A stretch of 64,000 bases of DNA. Origin: Flavobacterium sp. NKUCC04_CG (GTDB lineage Bacteria; Bacteroidota; Bacteroidia; Flavobacteriales; Flavobacteriaceae). Position numbers and translations under genes: made by a program. The notes under the pieces are model-generated. The model was not told the origin of the DNA. It was given only the letters and a program-made list of their open reading frames with translations, and did no database searches. Positions 19,863-29,277 of this stretch are shown piece by piece (positions within the stretch are counted from its first letter, which is position 1; the number at the start of each line of letters is the position of its first letter). The stretch spans positions 186,001-250,000 of the forward strand of contig NZ_JAHKRA010000002.1 of NCBI RefSeq assembly GCF_019345525.1, given 5' to 3'.

Positions 19863-20775
19863 ATTGCTTCATTTTTAATTTCATGTTTTTTCTATCAATA
19901 TTCGTAATTAAATCCAATATTAATCCACAACAAAAAAGCAGGGCCGCCATAAGTACCATTCCCAAAGCTAAAATTGCAGTTGGAACCTTATATACAAATT
20001 GAAATTTTATATATTCATAGATGGGAAAACTACCTAAAACACAAGCTATCAAAAAGAGAAAAGAAGCCAATAAGGTGAAAAAAGATAAAGGTTTATAAAG
20101 CCTATATAAATTAAAAAAAGTAATTATCAGTTTAAATCCATCTGTAAAAGTATTTAACTTCGAAAAACTACCTTCTGGTCGATCTCGATAATCAATTGGA
20201 ATTTCTTTAACGGTCAGTTCATAATTTAAAGCAAACAAGGTAAGGTCTGTTTCAATTTCAAAACCTTTTGCAAATGAGGCATAATTTTGAACAAAAGCAA
20301 GATCAAAAACCCTATATCCACTTAGAATATCTTTTATGTCTGATTTAAAAAAAGTATTGATTAATTTATTCATCAATAAATTTCCGGTATTATGAAACTT
20401 TCTTTTGTTTTGAGACTTATAGGAATTGTTAGTTAATCGATCTCCCACTACCATATTGGCATTTGTCTTAATCAATAAAGAAATCATTTGGCTTACACTT
20501 TCGGCTGGGTAAGTATCATCACCATCTACCAAAATATAAATATCAGCCTCTATACAATTAAAAAGTTTAAGCATCGCATGTCCTTTACCTTGCTGTGCTT
20601 CAAACAAAACTTTGGCTCCTGATTTTTCTGCTATGGCAGCCGTTAAGTCGCTAGAATTATTATCACATACATAGATGTTGGCCTCTGGAACGGCCTTCTT
20701 AAAATCACAAATTACCTTTCCGATGGTTTTTTCTTCATTAAAACAAGGTATCAAAACCGCCACTCTTCTATTCAT
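19846..20775 (-). CDS. polyprenyl-phosphate glycosyltransferase (DPM1/ArnC-like GT2)
   Basis: 309 residues from ATG 20773-20775, chosen because MNRRVAVLIPCFNEEKTIGK is the family start; 11 extra codons lie upstream in frame. The catalytic domain has CDNNSSD (about 37-43), GKGHAMLK, the metal site DGDDTYP (84-90), and the SGYRVFD and EIETDLTLFAL segments of dolichyl/undecaprenyl-phosphate sugar synthases. Two C-terminal membrane helices (about 233-260 and 272-298) anchor it. It would charge undecaprenyl phosphate with a monosaccharide for use outside the membrane, fitting the overlapping GT-C-like gene. Confidence 0.88.
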   Translation of the reverse strand: MNRRVAVLIPCFNEEKTIGKVICDFKKAVPEANIYVCDNNSSDLTAAIAEKSGAKVLFEAQQGKGHAMLKLFNCIEADIYILVDGDDTYPAESVSQMISLLIKTNANMVVGDRLTNNSYKSQNKRKFHNTGNLLMNKLINTFFKSDIKDILSGYRVFDLAFVQNYASFAKGFEIETDLTLFALNYELTVKEIPIDYRDRPEGSFSKLNTFTDGFKLIITFFNLYRLYKPLSFFTLLASFLFLIACVLGSFPIYEYIKFQFVYKVPTAILALGMVLMAALLFCCGLILDLITNIDRKNMKLKMKQYAIKI

Positions 20776-20933
20776 AATAAAACCTGCCTTTTTTAGATAA
20801 ACACTCAAACATTAATCTCCTTTGTATAGTAGTCATCAAAAATAAACAAATAAAAAATTAGAAACATAATTGTTTTAGAAGTTTTAAGGACATCGTTAAT
20901 CACTAAAGAATAAAAGGATTAGCTATATGCTAT

Positions 20934-20965
20934 AAAAATGCCGACTTAGTAAGTCGGCATTTTAA
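20934..20965 (-). terminator. terminator after the metalloprotease gene
   Basis: Stem ATGCCGACTTA / TAAGTCGGCAT with almost no loop, flanked by A and T runs, directly before the protease stop codon region on the minus strand. Confidence 0.85.
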
Positions 20966-20970
20966 AAAAA

Positions 20971-22833
20971 TTATTTTAAAATAATCTTGTCTAAGATAAC
21001 CTGATTATTCTCGTAAAAACGAATTGAATATACTCCTTTATACGATTGCTGTAAGAAAACTTTATTGTTTTCTTTCGTCAATTTTTGTTCGAGAACTTTT
21101 TTGCCTTTAATATCGTAGATTTCGACATAATAAGTATTCACACCATTATAAGGATATGAAATATAAAAGGTTCCAGTAGTAGGGTTAGGATGTATGGTCA
21201 ATTTTTTAGTTGCTTTATCTTCCTCGACTGGTGGTTTATTCGAACTATCAGCTAAATCAGTAGTGGATATTAGATAATTCTCACCAACACAATTGGCAAT
21301 ATAAGCATTAAAATAAGCGCCTTCTTTAGCGTGGAATCCTGGTTGTAACACAACTTCATTACCCGCTGTGTATATCGCATTTCCAAGAATAATGTTTTGA
21401 GCAATTAAACTGTTTACCGTTTTTAATCGTTCATATGTTCCAGCACCTACCTCACGAATCACTGTAGAGTCTTCTGGGCAATAATTGCAACTTTGTAAAC
21501 ACGAAGCTCTTGCTACTCGAGAACGAATTAAATCACCGGGTTCTGGACCGAATCCATTGCTAAAAGAAATTTGAACATTCGATAACAGATGACAGTAGCT
21601 CATTATCGTTCCACCGTGTAAAGGAGGTACATAATTAATAAAATTATACCCTCTACTTCCACAATTCTCGTTGTATTTCGTAATATCAGCAGTTTGTCCA
21701 CATCCGTCAACGACCGTATTTCTATTGGGGCCCCAATAACATCCATGGGTATGATTCGATCCTAATGAATGTCCAAATTCATGACTAATCACAGACCCAT
21801 TCCAACTATAATTTGGAAAGATATTATCGACTGAATTATGAACACCAGATACTCCGACAGCACCTGATTTACAAAGTTTATCCAAATATGCACGCCCACC
21901 AGATGTTTCAAAAGTTAGTAATTGTCCTAAATCACCATTAAAACTAGTTCTATATGAACGGAATTTAGGCAACAATGGTTCCGTTTCTTGATACTTTATT
22001 CCATATGGATCAGGAACATCCCAAACTATTAAACCCGAAAATTTAGTCTGTATACCTTCATTATAATATATGGTTTCTGTTTGTGTATAAAGTATCGTTA
22101 CAAACTTAATTACTTCCAAAACACTATGCTTTTGCTCATAAATGTCGTAGCGCGTTTCAAAAAATAAACGAACACACTTATTAAGAGTTGGTACTGCAGC
22201 ATAATTACTCTGAACAAAAACTTCCTTATTTTGCTCTTTTTCATCATCAACCACACCACATACAAAATTATTCTTTATACTTAAATTTTCAGTTGGGTAA
22301 ATGGCTATTAGGTTACTTTGAGAAAGTTTTTCAACATTATAATCCCCCAAAGACGGAGAAGAAATAAATCCACTAATTTCGTCATTAAAAAAAGTTAGTG
22401 AAACTAAACTCTTTTCATCATTAGCCAAGACCCCCTTAAAGACCTTTACCTTTAAATCAACTTTTACCTCAGAACCTTTTCCAGTGGTAACAACAAGATC
22501 TTCCAGCCCTTCTGAAGATTCAAAGGCTTCTATATCAAATACTTGTTTTCCATAGGGAATTTTAAACTTTACAACCCCTCTTACTTCTTTGTTAAAGAGG
22601 TCGGTAGTTTTATATTCAAACAACTGAATATCATTTACATCAAAAAGTACTTTCTTAAAATCATTTTCCAATTTTTTAGAATCTGAAGGAAGCAAGAATG
22701 GTTCTGTAAAATTTAGTGTTTCGACCGATGATTTTCTATGCTGTAACTCTTTATAAACGGAATGAGTTTGCCCATATCCACTTAGAAAAGTTAACAAAAA
22801 AACGCATACTAATACTAGTAATTTCTGTTTCAT
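20971..22833 (-). CDS. secreted reprolysin-like zinc metalloprotease with T9SS sorting domain
   Basis: 620 residues. A signal peptide (about 1-21, ending SGYGQ) precedes a propeptide-like region. The catalytic site HEFGHSLGSNH at 351-361 is the HExxHxxGxxH zinc motif of metzincins, and IMSYC at about 410-414 is the Met-turn. Many cysteines around 320-455 suggest disulfides. Residues from about 545 to the end (IHPNPTTGTFYISYP to LDKIILK) are a type A T9SS C-terminal domain, so the enzyme should leave through the type IX system and be released or anchored at the surface. The LQPGFHAKEGAYFNAYI segment just before it is a common surface-protein repeat in Bacteroidota. It is co-transcribed with the gene two bases upstream. 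Confidence 0.92.
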   Translation of the reverse strand: MKQKLLVLVCVFLLTFLSGYGQTHSVYKELQHRKSSVETLNFTEPFLLPSDSKKLENDFKKVLFDVNDIQLFEYKTTDLFNKEVRGVVKFKIPYGKQVFDIEAFESSEGLEDLVVTTGKGSEVKVDLKVKVFKGVLANDEKSLVSLTFFNDEISGFISSPSLGDYNVEKLSQSNLIAIYPTENLSIKNNFVCGVVDDEKEQNKEVFVQSNYAAVPTLNKCVRLFFETRYDIYEQKHSVLEVIKFVTILYTQTETIYYNEGIQTKFSGLIVWDVPDPYGIKYQETEPLLPKFRSYRTSFNGDLGQLLTFETSGGRAYLDKLCKSGAVGVSGVHNSVDNIFPNYSWNGSVISHEFGHSLGSNHTHGCYWGPNRNTVVDGCGQTADITKYNENCGSRGYNFINYVPPLHGGTIMSYCHLLSNVQISFSNGFGPEPGDLIRSRVARASCLQSCNYCPEDSTVIREVGAGTYERLKTVNSLIAQNIILGNAIYTAGNEVVLQPGFHAKEGAYFNAYIANCVGENYLISTTDLADSSNKPPVEEDKATKKLTIHPNPTTGTFYISYPYNGVNTYYVEIYDIKGKKVLEQKLTKENNKVFLQQSYKGVYSIRFYENNQVILDKIILK

Positions 22834-22835
22834 AC

Positions 22836-23801
22836 CTAGTTTAATTTAGATTGCACTTCATGCTTCAACGCTTTCAATTCTTTATTCAAATCAATGATAT
22901 ACAGCGTTAACTCTTCGATTTTTTCTTGTTGAATTCTTGCGATATCGCCTAAATTCAACCCCTCTTTTTCGATAGTTTCTCCCGAAGGAACATTCGGAAG
23001 ATGTCCATGCTCTGCAATATAATGCGCTACTTCTTCCAACGGCTTCAAAGCATAGGAATCGTTAAAAACATAATCTGCCCAGCCGGTATATACCTTTACT
23101 TCTGTTGCTCTTATTTTTCCGTTTACTGATAGTCTGTAATTCGTTCCATTGTCATTAAAATTACTCGTACCAATACCAACATTAGCATCTGTCAATATAT
23201 TACCTTCAATTTTAGAGCTTCCTCGAACAACCAACTTGTGTTCTGGCAAATAACTTCCCAATCCTCCTATAATCATTCTGGAATTGGGTTTAGGCAGGTG
23301 CATATATAAATTATCATTGCCATCTTCAAATACCGCTACGAGTTCTTCTTGACTCTTATTTAATATAATCATCTGCGTTTCTCCCTCTACTTGTGCTATA
23401 AAACGATAACGCGCTTTATCCAAACGGTCTTCTATTCCGAAAAACACCGTTGCTTTAGGATCAAAATTCGATTTAGGGAAATCAAAAAAATTAAACATAC
23501 GCGTATTAACATATCCTTCACCAGTACCTATCGAACTCCCAACTGCCAATATAACATTGGCGTCATTTCGCTGTTGCCAAGATTGATAAGTTTGTTTGAG
23601 AAAAGTCGGGGTTCTTGTGAAAACACCTTTTCTCGCATTAATAGTACCTACAACATCTAATTTGGAAACGGGTGCATCAGTCCCAATTCCGACATTCCCC
23701 GTTTCAGGAAACACATTGGGAGCGAGACCAACAATCTGACCAAATGATACAGAACTAACCATTAAGGCTAACGACATTCCTAATAAATTTCTTTTTTTCA
23801 T
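22836..23801 (-). CDS. exported protein with GNVGIGT motif and coiled-coil C terminus
   Basis: 321 residues with a signal peptide (MKKRNLLGMSLALMVSSVSFGQ). GNVGIGTDAPVSKLDVVGTI near 36-56 and NVGIGTSN near 207 are motifs of Bacteroidota surface proteins that resemble phage tail-fibre modules. The C-terminal part (ADYVFNDSYALKPLEEV to LPNVPSG, then EEGLNLGDIARIQQEKIEEL) is a conserved end followed by a coiled coil of about 45 residues. This end resembles the region before the intramolecular chaperone of tail-spike proteins, but no S74 peptidase domain is present. It has no T9SS domain. It lies two bases upstream of the metalloprotease and is probably its partner or a surface fibre. Function unproven. 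Confidence 0.75.
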   Translation of the reverse strand: MKKRNLLGMSLALMVSSVSFGQIVGLAPNVFPETGNVGIGTDAPVSKLDVVGTINARKGVFTRTPTFLKQTYQSWQQRNDANVILAVGSSIGTGEGYVNTRMFNFFDFPKSNFDPKATVFFGIEDRLDKARYRFIAQVEGETQMIILNKSQEELVAVFEDGNDNLYMHLPKPNSRMIIGGLGSYLPEHKLVVRGSSKIEGNILTDANVGIGTSNFNDNGTNYRLSVNGKIRATEVKVYTGWADYVFNDSYALKPLEEVAHYIAEHGHLPNVPSGETIEKEGLNLGDIARIQQEKIEELTLYIIDLNKELKALKHEVQSKLN

Positions 23802-23940
23802 AATATATAAGTTTTAAAAATTAAAGTTAAATTTATTAAAAAAGATTTAAAAAAAACATAAAATTAACAAACAGCGATGGTTTAATAAATTTAAAAAATA
23901 AATTTAACACACAATAAACCTAAAAAGCCCTATATATAAC

Positions 23941-23970
23941 AAAAAAACACCGTCAAATTGACGGTGTTAA
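23941..23970 (-). terminator. terminator after the leucine dehydrogenase gene
   Basis: Stem AACACCGTCAA / TTGACGGTGTT with a minimal loop and seven T residues on the minus strand, 26 bases past the stop codon. Confidence 0.85.
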
Positions 23971-23995
23971 CTATAAAACTTAAAAGTTTTTATTA

Positions 23996-25099
23996 TTACT
24001 TAGCGATCTCTTTTTTCTTCGCATCAATGCGATCTTGCGCCATTTTCATAGCCGCTTGTTGGGTGGTTATGTTGTGCTTTTCCGCATTCAAAAATATTTC
24101 CAAAGTAGTATGATAAATATTTTCTGTGCGCTTCATAGCTTCTTCCTTACCGTAACCGACAATTTCACCATAAACATTGATAATACCTCCGGCGTTAATC
24201 AAAAAGTCTGGAGCATACGAAATACCGCGCTCTTTTAATATCTGACCGTGTACCTTATCGTTTGCCAATTGGTTGTTTGCAGCACCTGCAATGACTTTAG
24301 CCTTTATTTTATTTACGGTCTCGTCGTTAATAGTAGCTCCTAAGGCACAAGGAGAATAGATATCTACATCAGCACTATATAAATCTGAGCCACTAAAAAT
24401 CTTAGCACCGTATTTATCGCTTACCTCTTTTAACTTCGGTTCGTTGATATCGGTAATTTGAACTATAGCTCCTTCTTTAGTCAAATAATCAACCAAGGTT
24501 TCACCTACATGTCCAATACCCTGAACTAGAACTCTTTTTCCCTGAAGGGCATCGGAGCCAAATTGGTGCTTTACAGCGGCTTTTAGCCCCATAAACACCC
24601 CATAAGCCGTTACTGGCGATGGATTACCAGAACCACCTCTAGATTCAGAAATTCCCGTTACATAAGGCGTCACATCGCGAATGATATCCATATCTTGAGT
24701 GGTTGACCCTACGTCTTCGGCAGTAATGTATTTTCCCCCTAGCGAGTTTACGTATTCTCCAAATTTTTTAATCATTTCAGGAGTTTTGTCCTTTTTAGAA
24801 TCTCCGATGATTACAGCCTTTCCACCTCCTAAATTCAGTCCTGTAATAGCAGACTTATAGGTCATACCGCGAGATAATCGCAAAACATCGTTTAAGGCTT
24901 CCCATTCGTTTTCATAGTTCCAAATTCTAGTTCCTCCTAAAGCAGGTCCCAAAACCGTATTATGAACACCGATAATCGCTTTTAAACCGGTCTCCTTATC
25001 GAAACAAAAGACAATTTCTTCGTGATCATCGAACGACAATTGCCCAAAAACAGGGTCTATTTTGTAAAGTTCTTTTGCTTTAATTAATTCTGTAGCCAT
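23996..25099 (-). CDS. Glu/Leu/Phe/Val dehydrogenase family protein (leucine-dehydrogenase type)
   Basis: 367 residues. It catalyses NAD-dependent oxidative deamination of branched-chain amino acids, or the reverse, in the cytoplasm. The substrate-binding GPALGGTR motif (51-58) is followed by the lysines in MTYKSA (82) and GLNLGGGKAVI (94), which correspond to the conserved pair of leucine dehydrogenases. TAEDVGSTTQDMD and the NAD-binding GIGHVGE (about 203-209) follow. Length and motifs favour leucine dehydrogenase over hexameric glutamate dehydrogenase. A TAAATTTG box about 50 bases upstream (25148-25155, minus strand) is a likely promoter. It is monocistronic and unrelated to the surrounding glycan genes. 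Confidence 0.92.
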   Translation of the reverse strand: MATELIKAKELYKIDPVFGQLSFDDHEEIVFCFDKETGLKAIIGVHNTVLGPALGGTRIWNYENEWEALNDVLRLSRGMTYKSAITGLNLGGGKAVIIGDSKKDKTPEMIKKFGEYVNSLGGKYITAEDVGSTTQDMDIIRDVTPYVTGISESRGGSGNPSPVTAYGVFMGLKAAVKHQFGSDALQGKRVLVQGIGHVGETLVDYLTKEGAIVQITDINEPKLKEVSDKYGAKIFSGSDLYSADVDIYSPCALGATINDETVNKIKAKVIAGAANNQLANDKVHGQILKERGISYAPDFLINAGGIINVYGEIVGYGKEEAMKRTENIYHTTLEIFLNAEKHNITTQQAAMKMAQDRIDAKKKEIAK

Positions 25100-25147
25100 A
25101 CCAAATGTTTTAATTAAATTTTTTTTTGATTATTCAAAATTCTATTT

Positions 25148-25155
25148 CAAATTTA
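25148..25155 (-). promoter_or_regulatory. putative -7 box of the leucine dehydrogenase gene
   Basis: Minus-strand TAAATTTG, a TAnnTTTG match, with a TTG about 20 bases further upstream, 49 bases before the start codon. Confidence 0.45.
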
Positions 25156-25245
25156 AGGTTTAATTCCTAATTCTACAATAAAAACAGCTTTAATAATCAT
25201 TTCATTATCAATAAACGACCTAGTATTGCTTTTCTATAAAAAGCA

Positions 25246-25270
25246 AAAAATCGCTTAGTAAAGCGATTTT
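25246..25270 (-). terminator. terminator overlapping the end of the ketoisomerase gene
   Basis: Stem AAATCGCTT / AAGCGATTT on the minus strand followed by a T-run (TTTTTTGC). It includes the last codons and the stop codon of the FdtA-like gene and closes the sugar operon. Confidence 0.75.
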
Positions 25271-25653
25271 GTCTTTACAAAATCCTCAAAATCGCGAATA
25301 TAATCCGTCTCGTCAAATTCTCCTGACGAAACCACTAAGCAAACGGAACCCGATGAAAAATTTTTTAATTCCCGCCATACTCCTTCGGGAATCAACAAAC
25401 CTTTATTAGGCCTATTTAATGTAATAACCTGTTCACCAACACCGTCATTAAGAATTACATCAAAACTGCCGGAAAGAGCTACTAAAAATGCAGATTGAAC
25501 AATATGGGCATGTCCTCCTCGCTCTGCTCCAGATGGAACATCATATAAATAATAAACTCTTTTTATAGCAAAAGGTACCGTATCTTTTTCAATGACGGAA
25601 AGATTTCCACGCGGATCTTCAATTTTAGGAAGATCTATAATTTTAATTTTCAT
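25255..25653 (-). CDS. fdtA: FdtA/QdtA-type dTDP-sugar 3,4-ketoisomerase (cupin)
   Basis: 132 residues from ATG 25651-25653; two other ATGs lie 2 and 4 codons upstream and the choice is uncertain. It is a single cupin with DPRGNLSVIE near the N terminus and the conserved RGGHAH motif (45-50) containing the catalytic histidines, as in enzymes that convert dTDP-4-keto-6-deoxyglucose to the 3-keto isomer. These feed a PLP aminotransferase to give 3-amino-3,6-dideoxy sugars (Fuc3N or Qui3N), and such an aminotransferase lies two genes upstream in the same operon. FdtA and QdtA cannot be told apart by eye, so the symbol is indicative only. Confidence 0.85.
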   Translation of the reverse strand: MKIKIIDLPKIEDPRGNLSVIEKDTVPFAIKRVYYLYDVPSGAERGGHAHIVQSAFLVALSGSFDVILNDGVGEQVITLNRPNKGLLIPEGVWRELKNFSSGSVCLVVSSGEFDETDYIRDFEDFVKTKSLY

Positions 25654-25739
25654 AATCATTCTCATTTTTAGTTATTTCTCATACAAAGCACTATATAAAT
25701 AATTTGATATTATTTTACACACATTCAGATTTGAGTAAA

Positions 25740-27011
25740 CTATATTTTTTTTCTAAAATAAAACAACAATATAACTAAATAAAGCAAGTAAGTGAATGCA
25801 TGAGCCATGGTTGCCCCCGCTACTCCAAATTGCTTTATCAAAAACATACTAGAAACAAACAGGATTAGAAACGACAATCCTTCTGTAACCAGGTAAGCAA
25901 CCACTATTCTTTTGGCATAAAACAAGATACCCAATATCAAAGCAGCTGCTTTTAAAAAATCACCTAACAACTGCCAAGATAAAATCTCTGAAATAGGCAC
26001 AAAAGATTCCGACAACAATAAGCGAATAAATACAATCCGCCATTGATAAACCACCAATAAACCAACTCCAAAAATGGGCAATATCCATTTTATATAAGGT
26101 TTGATTTCGCTCCTTATTTCTAAGCGGGTTTTAGTGGCAGACAACTTCGGTAAAAAATAAACGGTGATTAAGGTGGTTATAAACATCATATAAAAACCCG
26201 AAATGCGGTTAACTGCTTCCCAATAGCCCGCAGCCGTAATGCCTTGCAAATCCATAATATAATTTCGAATATAAAAAAACACCACTGGCGCTACAGTACC
26301 CGAAAACAAAGCCATAACCGAATAAGAAAACAAGGGACTTAGCAGTTTAAAATCCAGGGACTTTCGCCCCAAATTCAACATGGCAAACAAATCTTTTCGG
26401 ATTGAAAAAAAAGATAATAAGCCCACCAAAGCCGGTCCAACAACCAAGGACAGCAAAGCGCCATTTAAGGTCCAATAATACATCAACAAAGCCCCCACGG
26501 TAAAAGCCAAGAGATTACCGCAAATATGAATAAACATCAATTGCTTAAAACGCTCTAATCCATTGATAATCGAAATAAAAACGACATTAAAAGCTTGAAG
26601 TGGAAAAATAAAGGCCAAAACGGTAAACAAATAGGCAAAGGAAAAATTATCGTCAAATATATAATTGTTTAAGGCAGTTCTAAAAACCAAGGCAAGAACA
26701 CTAATTAATAGCGCAAATACCGCAATTACCACTACCAATACCGCCACAAATTGCGACTGTTTTTTTTCATCGTTTCGGTATTCTGCTATATATTTGACTA
26801 TGCCGTTTTGAAAACCCAGGGTAGAAACAGACTCCAAGGAAGTCAAGAAATTTCTAAAATTCCCCATCAAAGCCATACCTGCAGGACCTATATAAATCGC
26901 GATTAATTTAGCCGTAACCACACCTGTAAGCATGCGTATCAGCATACTTATGTTATTTAAAAAGCTTACTTGAAAAAGCCTATTCCCTATTATTTTTTTT
27001 ATAAATTCCAA
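25740..27011 (-). CDS. Wzx-type O-antigen flippase
   Basis: 423 residues with about twelve hydrophobic helices and short loops, the shape of the MOP/Wzx polysaccharide export family. The N-terminal FIKKIIGNRLFQVSFLNNIS then IAIYIGPAGMALMGNFRNF is typical of proteins annotated O-antigen translocase in Bacteroidota. It would flip an undecaprenyl-diphosphate-linked repeat unit to the periplasmic face. It sits three bases downstream of the aminotransferase gene in an operon that makes an amino sugar. No Wzy polymerase is recognisable nearby. Confidence 0.88.
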   Translation of the reverse strand: MEFIKKIIGNRLFQVSFLNNISMLIRMLTGVVTAKLIAIYIGPAGMALMGNFRNFLTSLESVSTLGFQNGIVKYIAEYRNDEKKQSQFVAVLVVVIAVFALLISVLALVFRTALNNYIFDDNFSFAYLFTVLAFIFPLQAFNVVFISIINGLERFKQLMFIHICGNLLAFTVGALLMYYWTLNGALLSLVVGPALVGLLSFFSIRKDLFAMLNLGRKSLDFKLLSPLFSYSVMALFSGTVAPVVFFYIRNYIMDLQGITAAGYWEAVNRISGFYMMFITTLITVYFLPKLSATKTRLEIRSEIKPYIKWILPIFGVGLLVVYQWRIVFIRLLLSESFVPISEILSWQLLGDFLKAAALILGILFYAKRIVVAYLVTEGLSFLILFVSSMFLIKQFGVAGATMAHAFTYLLYLVILLFYFRKKI

Positions 27012-27014
27012 AAA

Positions 27015-28115
27015 TCAATAGCTGTTTACTACTTCAATAATTCGCGTTACTTCTTCCATGGTCAAAACCGGACTCATCGGCAAACTCACCACTTCTTGAT
27101 GAATCAGCTCGGTTATAGGTAATTCCATTTTTCTAAATCCCGCCAAAGCTTTTTGATGATGTGGTGGTATCGGATAATGAATCAGGGTTTGTATATCGTT
27201 TTTCAACAAAAAAGCCTGAAAAGCATTCCGATCAGATACGCGAATCACAAACAAATGAAACACATGCGCCGCTCTATTTTCAACTTTGGGCAAGATGACT
27301 TTAAAATTCGTGATTTCCGTTAAAAATCGATGTGCTATTATTTGTCGTAAGTGATTGTCTTCGTTTAAATAAGGCAGTTTAATATTTAAAAAAGCGGCCT
27401 GAATCTCATCTAAGCGCGAGTTAAACCCCAAAACCTTATTCTGGTATTTTATTTCAGAACCGTAATTCCGAAGAATTCGAATCTTTTCAGCCAATTGCGG
27501 GTCATGGGTAGTCACCGCTCCCGCATCGCCAAGTGCTCCCAAGTTTTTACCGGGATAAAAACTAAATCCAGCCGCATCTCCAATGGCCCCAGCATGCAGC
27601 TGTTCATCAACTGCACCATGTGCTTGTGCAGCATCTTCAATCAATAATATGTTATTCTCTTTTGCAAATCGAGCAAGAGCTGAAGCTTCTGACACTTGCC
27701 CATAAAGGTGCACCATCAAAATCGCTTTGGTTTTATCTGTGATTTTATCTTCTATAGAAGACAACGACAAATTATAACTGTCTAAATCCGGTTCTACCAA
27801 TATAGGCACTAAATCGTTGTGCATCACCGCCAATATACTGGCTATATATGTATTGGCTGGCACAATCACTTCATCGCCTTTATGCAATTTTCCAAGCAAG
27901 ATATAAGCTCTGAAAATCAACATTAATGCATCGAGACCATTACCAACACCCACACAAAAAGGAACGCGACAATAGCGCGCAAAATCGTGTTCAAAATTCA
28001 TGACTTCATCACCCAATACAAACCATCCCTTGTCAAAAAGCTGCTTTGTTTTTTCTAAAAAAGCAACTTCATAAGGCTGATTAATCTTTTGCAAGTTCAA
28101 AAACGGTATCATCAT
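27015..28115 (-). CDS. DegT/DnrJ/EryC1/StrS family sugar aminotransferase (FdtB-like)
   Basis: 366 residues, PLP-dependent. [10 protein letters not shown] (about 159-168) binds PLP and [18 protein letters not shown] carries the Schiff-base lysine at about 190. The [12 protein letters not shown] form is typical of 3-amino-3,6-dideoxyhexose aminotransferases such as FdtB/QdtB, in agreement with the FdtA-like ketoisomerase in the operon. It should transaminate dTDP-3-keto-6-deoxyhexose using glutamate. Its ATG overlaps the stop of the upstream FemAB-like gene by four bases, indicating translational coupling. Confidence 0.9.
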   Translation of the reverse strand: MMIPFLNLQKINQPYEVAFLEKTKQLFDKGWFVLGDEVMNFEHDFARYCRVPFCVGVGNGLDALMLIFRAYILLGKLHKGDEVIVPANTYIASILAVMHNDLVPILVEPDLDSYNLSLSSIEDKITDKTKAILMVHLYGQVSEASALARFAKENNILLIEDAAQAHGAVDEQLHAGAIGDAAGFSFYPGKNLGALGDAGAVTTHDPQLAEKIRILRNYGSEIKYQNKVLGFNSRLDEIQAAFLNIKLPYLNEDNHLRQIIAHRFLTEITNFKVILPKVENRAAHVFHLFVIRVSDRNAFQAFLLKNDIQTLIHYPIPPHHQKALAGFRKMELPITELIHQEVVSLPMSPVLTMEEVTRIIEVVNSY

Positions 28116-29056
28116 AACTCAAATTCAATTATATCTTGTAAATAAGTAGTACACCCCAACTCTTTCTTCTGCTGTAACAATCCCCGATTATAGCCCAATT
28201 CTGTTGAATCAGTTACCACACCCATATCAAAAAATCTCATACCGGCATCTTCATATTTCTTAATTAAATAAACAAACAAATGATCCAAAGCACGTTGTTC
28301 CTTTCCCAAAGTGGTAGCAGCGCCATACTGTGATTTCACTCCTTCGTCAAATTCAAAAACAGTAATACCTCCTACTAACTCTTCGTCACTATAAACCGAA
28401 AACTGCTTTATTTTTTCTGGAAACCGTGCTTGAAGTTTTAAAATTTCTACCAAAGAATGAACCGGCTTGGTCTGATATCGCTCAGCCAACAAAGGCACCA
28501 ATACAGATTGCCAAAAAGGCTCTAAACCGTCCGATTCCACAATTTTAATTTCGTAATCCCTGTATTTGCGCAAGTGCTTAAGCTTGCTTTTAGAAATACT
28601 GTAGTTGCGGTAATCAATACTCATGTTCATCTCACTTCCCTTTAATACACCGCCCAATTGAAATGCGATATACTTAAATTGATTCACCAATTCTACGCTG
28701 TATATTTCTGGCAAAACCTTTACCGATAGTTTGGTTATACCTTGGCTTCTAAAAAACTGCAATGCAGCCTCCAAACATCTTTGGTGTTTTAAAACATCCG
28801 AATGCCTCCCCAAACACAATCCGCCATAAGTAAGTCCCGAATGTGAAAACACTTGATCATCGATTCGATGTGCTGGAAAAACAGCCAACAATTCGCTTTC
28901 TTTATAAATCATCAACGAGTAATCATCAAACCGATCGCAATGATACTCCATAAAATTTCTATCGAATAAAAAAGTAGCATTTGCGGCCTTTTGAATAAAA
29001 CTATTCCATTCCTCAACACGGGAATCCTGATAAATTACAACAGAAAAATTATCCAA
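28112..29056 (-). CDS. FemAB/GNAT-like acyltransferase
   Basis: 314 residues with two tandem GNAT-like halves. The N-terminal half begins with [18 protein letters not shown], and the C-terminal half contains [20 protein letters not shown], then [17 protein letters not shown] and FFDMGVV. This pattern is seen in FemAB-like proteins of polysaccharide loci. Being the first gene of an operon with a ketoisomerase and an aminotransferase, it may acylate the amino group of the dideoxyamino sugar. That is inference, since the usual FdtC N-acetyltransferase is a hexapeptide-repeat enzyme, not a GNAT. Confidence 0.7.
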   Translation of the reverse strand: MDNFSVVIYQDSRVEEWNSFIQKAANATFLFDRNFMEYHCDRFDDYSLMIYKESELLAVFPAHRIDDQVFSHSGLTYGGLCLGRHSDVLKHQRCLEAALQFFRSQGITKLSVKVLPEIYSVELVNQFKYIAFQLGGVLKGSEMNMSIDYRNYSISKSKLKHLRKYRDYEIKIVESDGLEPFWQSVLVPLLAERYQTKPVHSLVEILKLQARFPEKIKQFSVYSDEELVGGITVFEFDEGVKSQYGAATTLGKEQRALDHLFVYLIKKYEDAGMRFFDMGVVTDSTELGYNRGLLQQKKELGCTTYLQDIIEFEL

Positions 29057-29219
29057 AGCTTTTAAAAAATTAGAGCGTAAAATAACAATTTAAAAACAGA
29101 CTGGCGGCAAAATTTTCCATTTTTTTAAGTTTCTGTTTAGAAAAACAAATACTTAATTCTATCAAACTGATAAAATACGTAATTTTGATTGCAAATCATC
29201 CATCTTGATGCTGTATATA

Positions 29220-29251
29220 GTTGTACAGATAGAGTAAAAACAGTATATTTG
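29220..29251 (+). promoter_or_regulatory. thrS-infC-rpmI-rplT promoter
   Basis: TATATTTG at 29244-29251 with TTG at 29221-29223, a spacing of 20 bases, 26 bases before the thrS start. A very good match to the Bacteroidota TTTG-N19-TAnnTTTG promoter. Confidence 0.65.
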
Positions 29252-29277
29252 CACCTTATATTATTTTAAAGTTAGTT

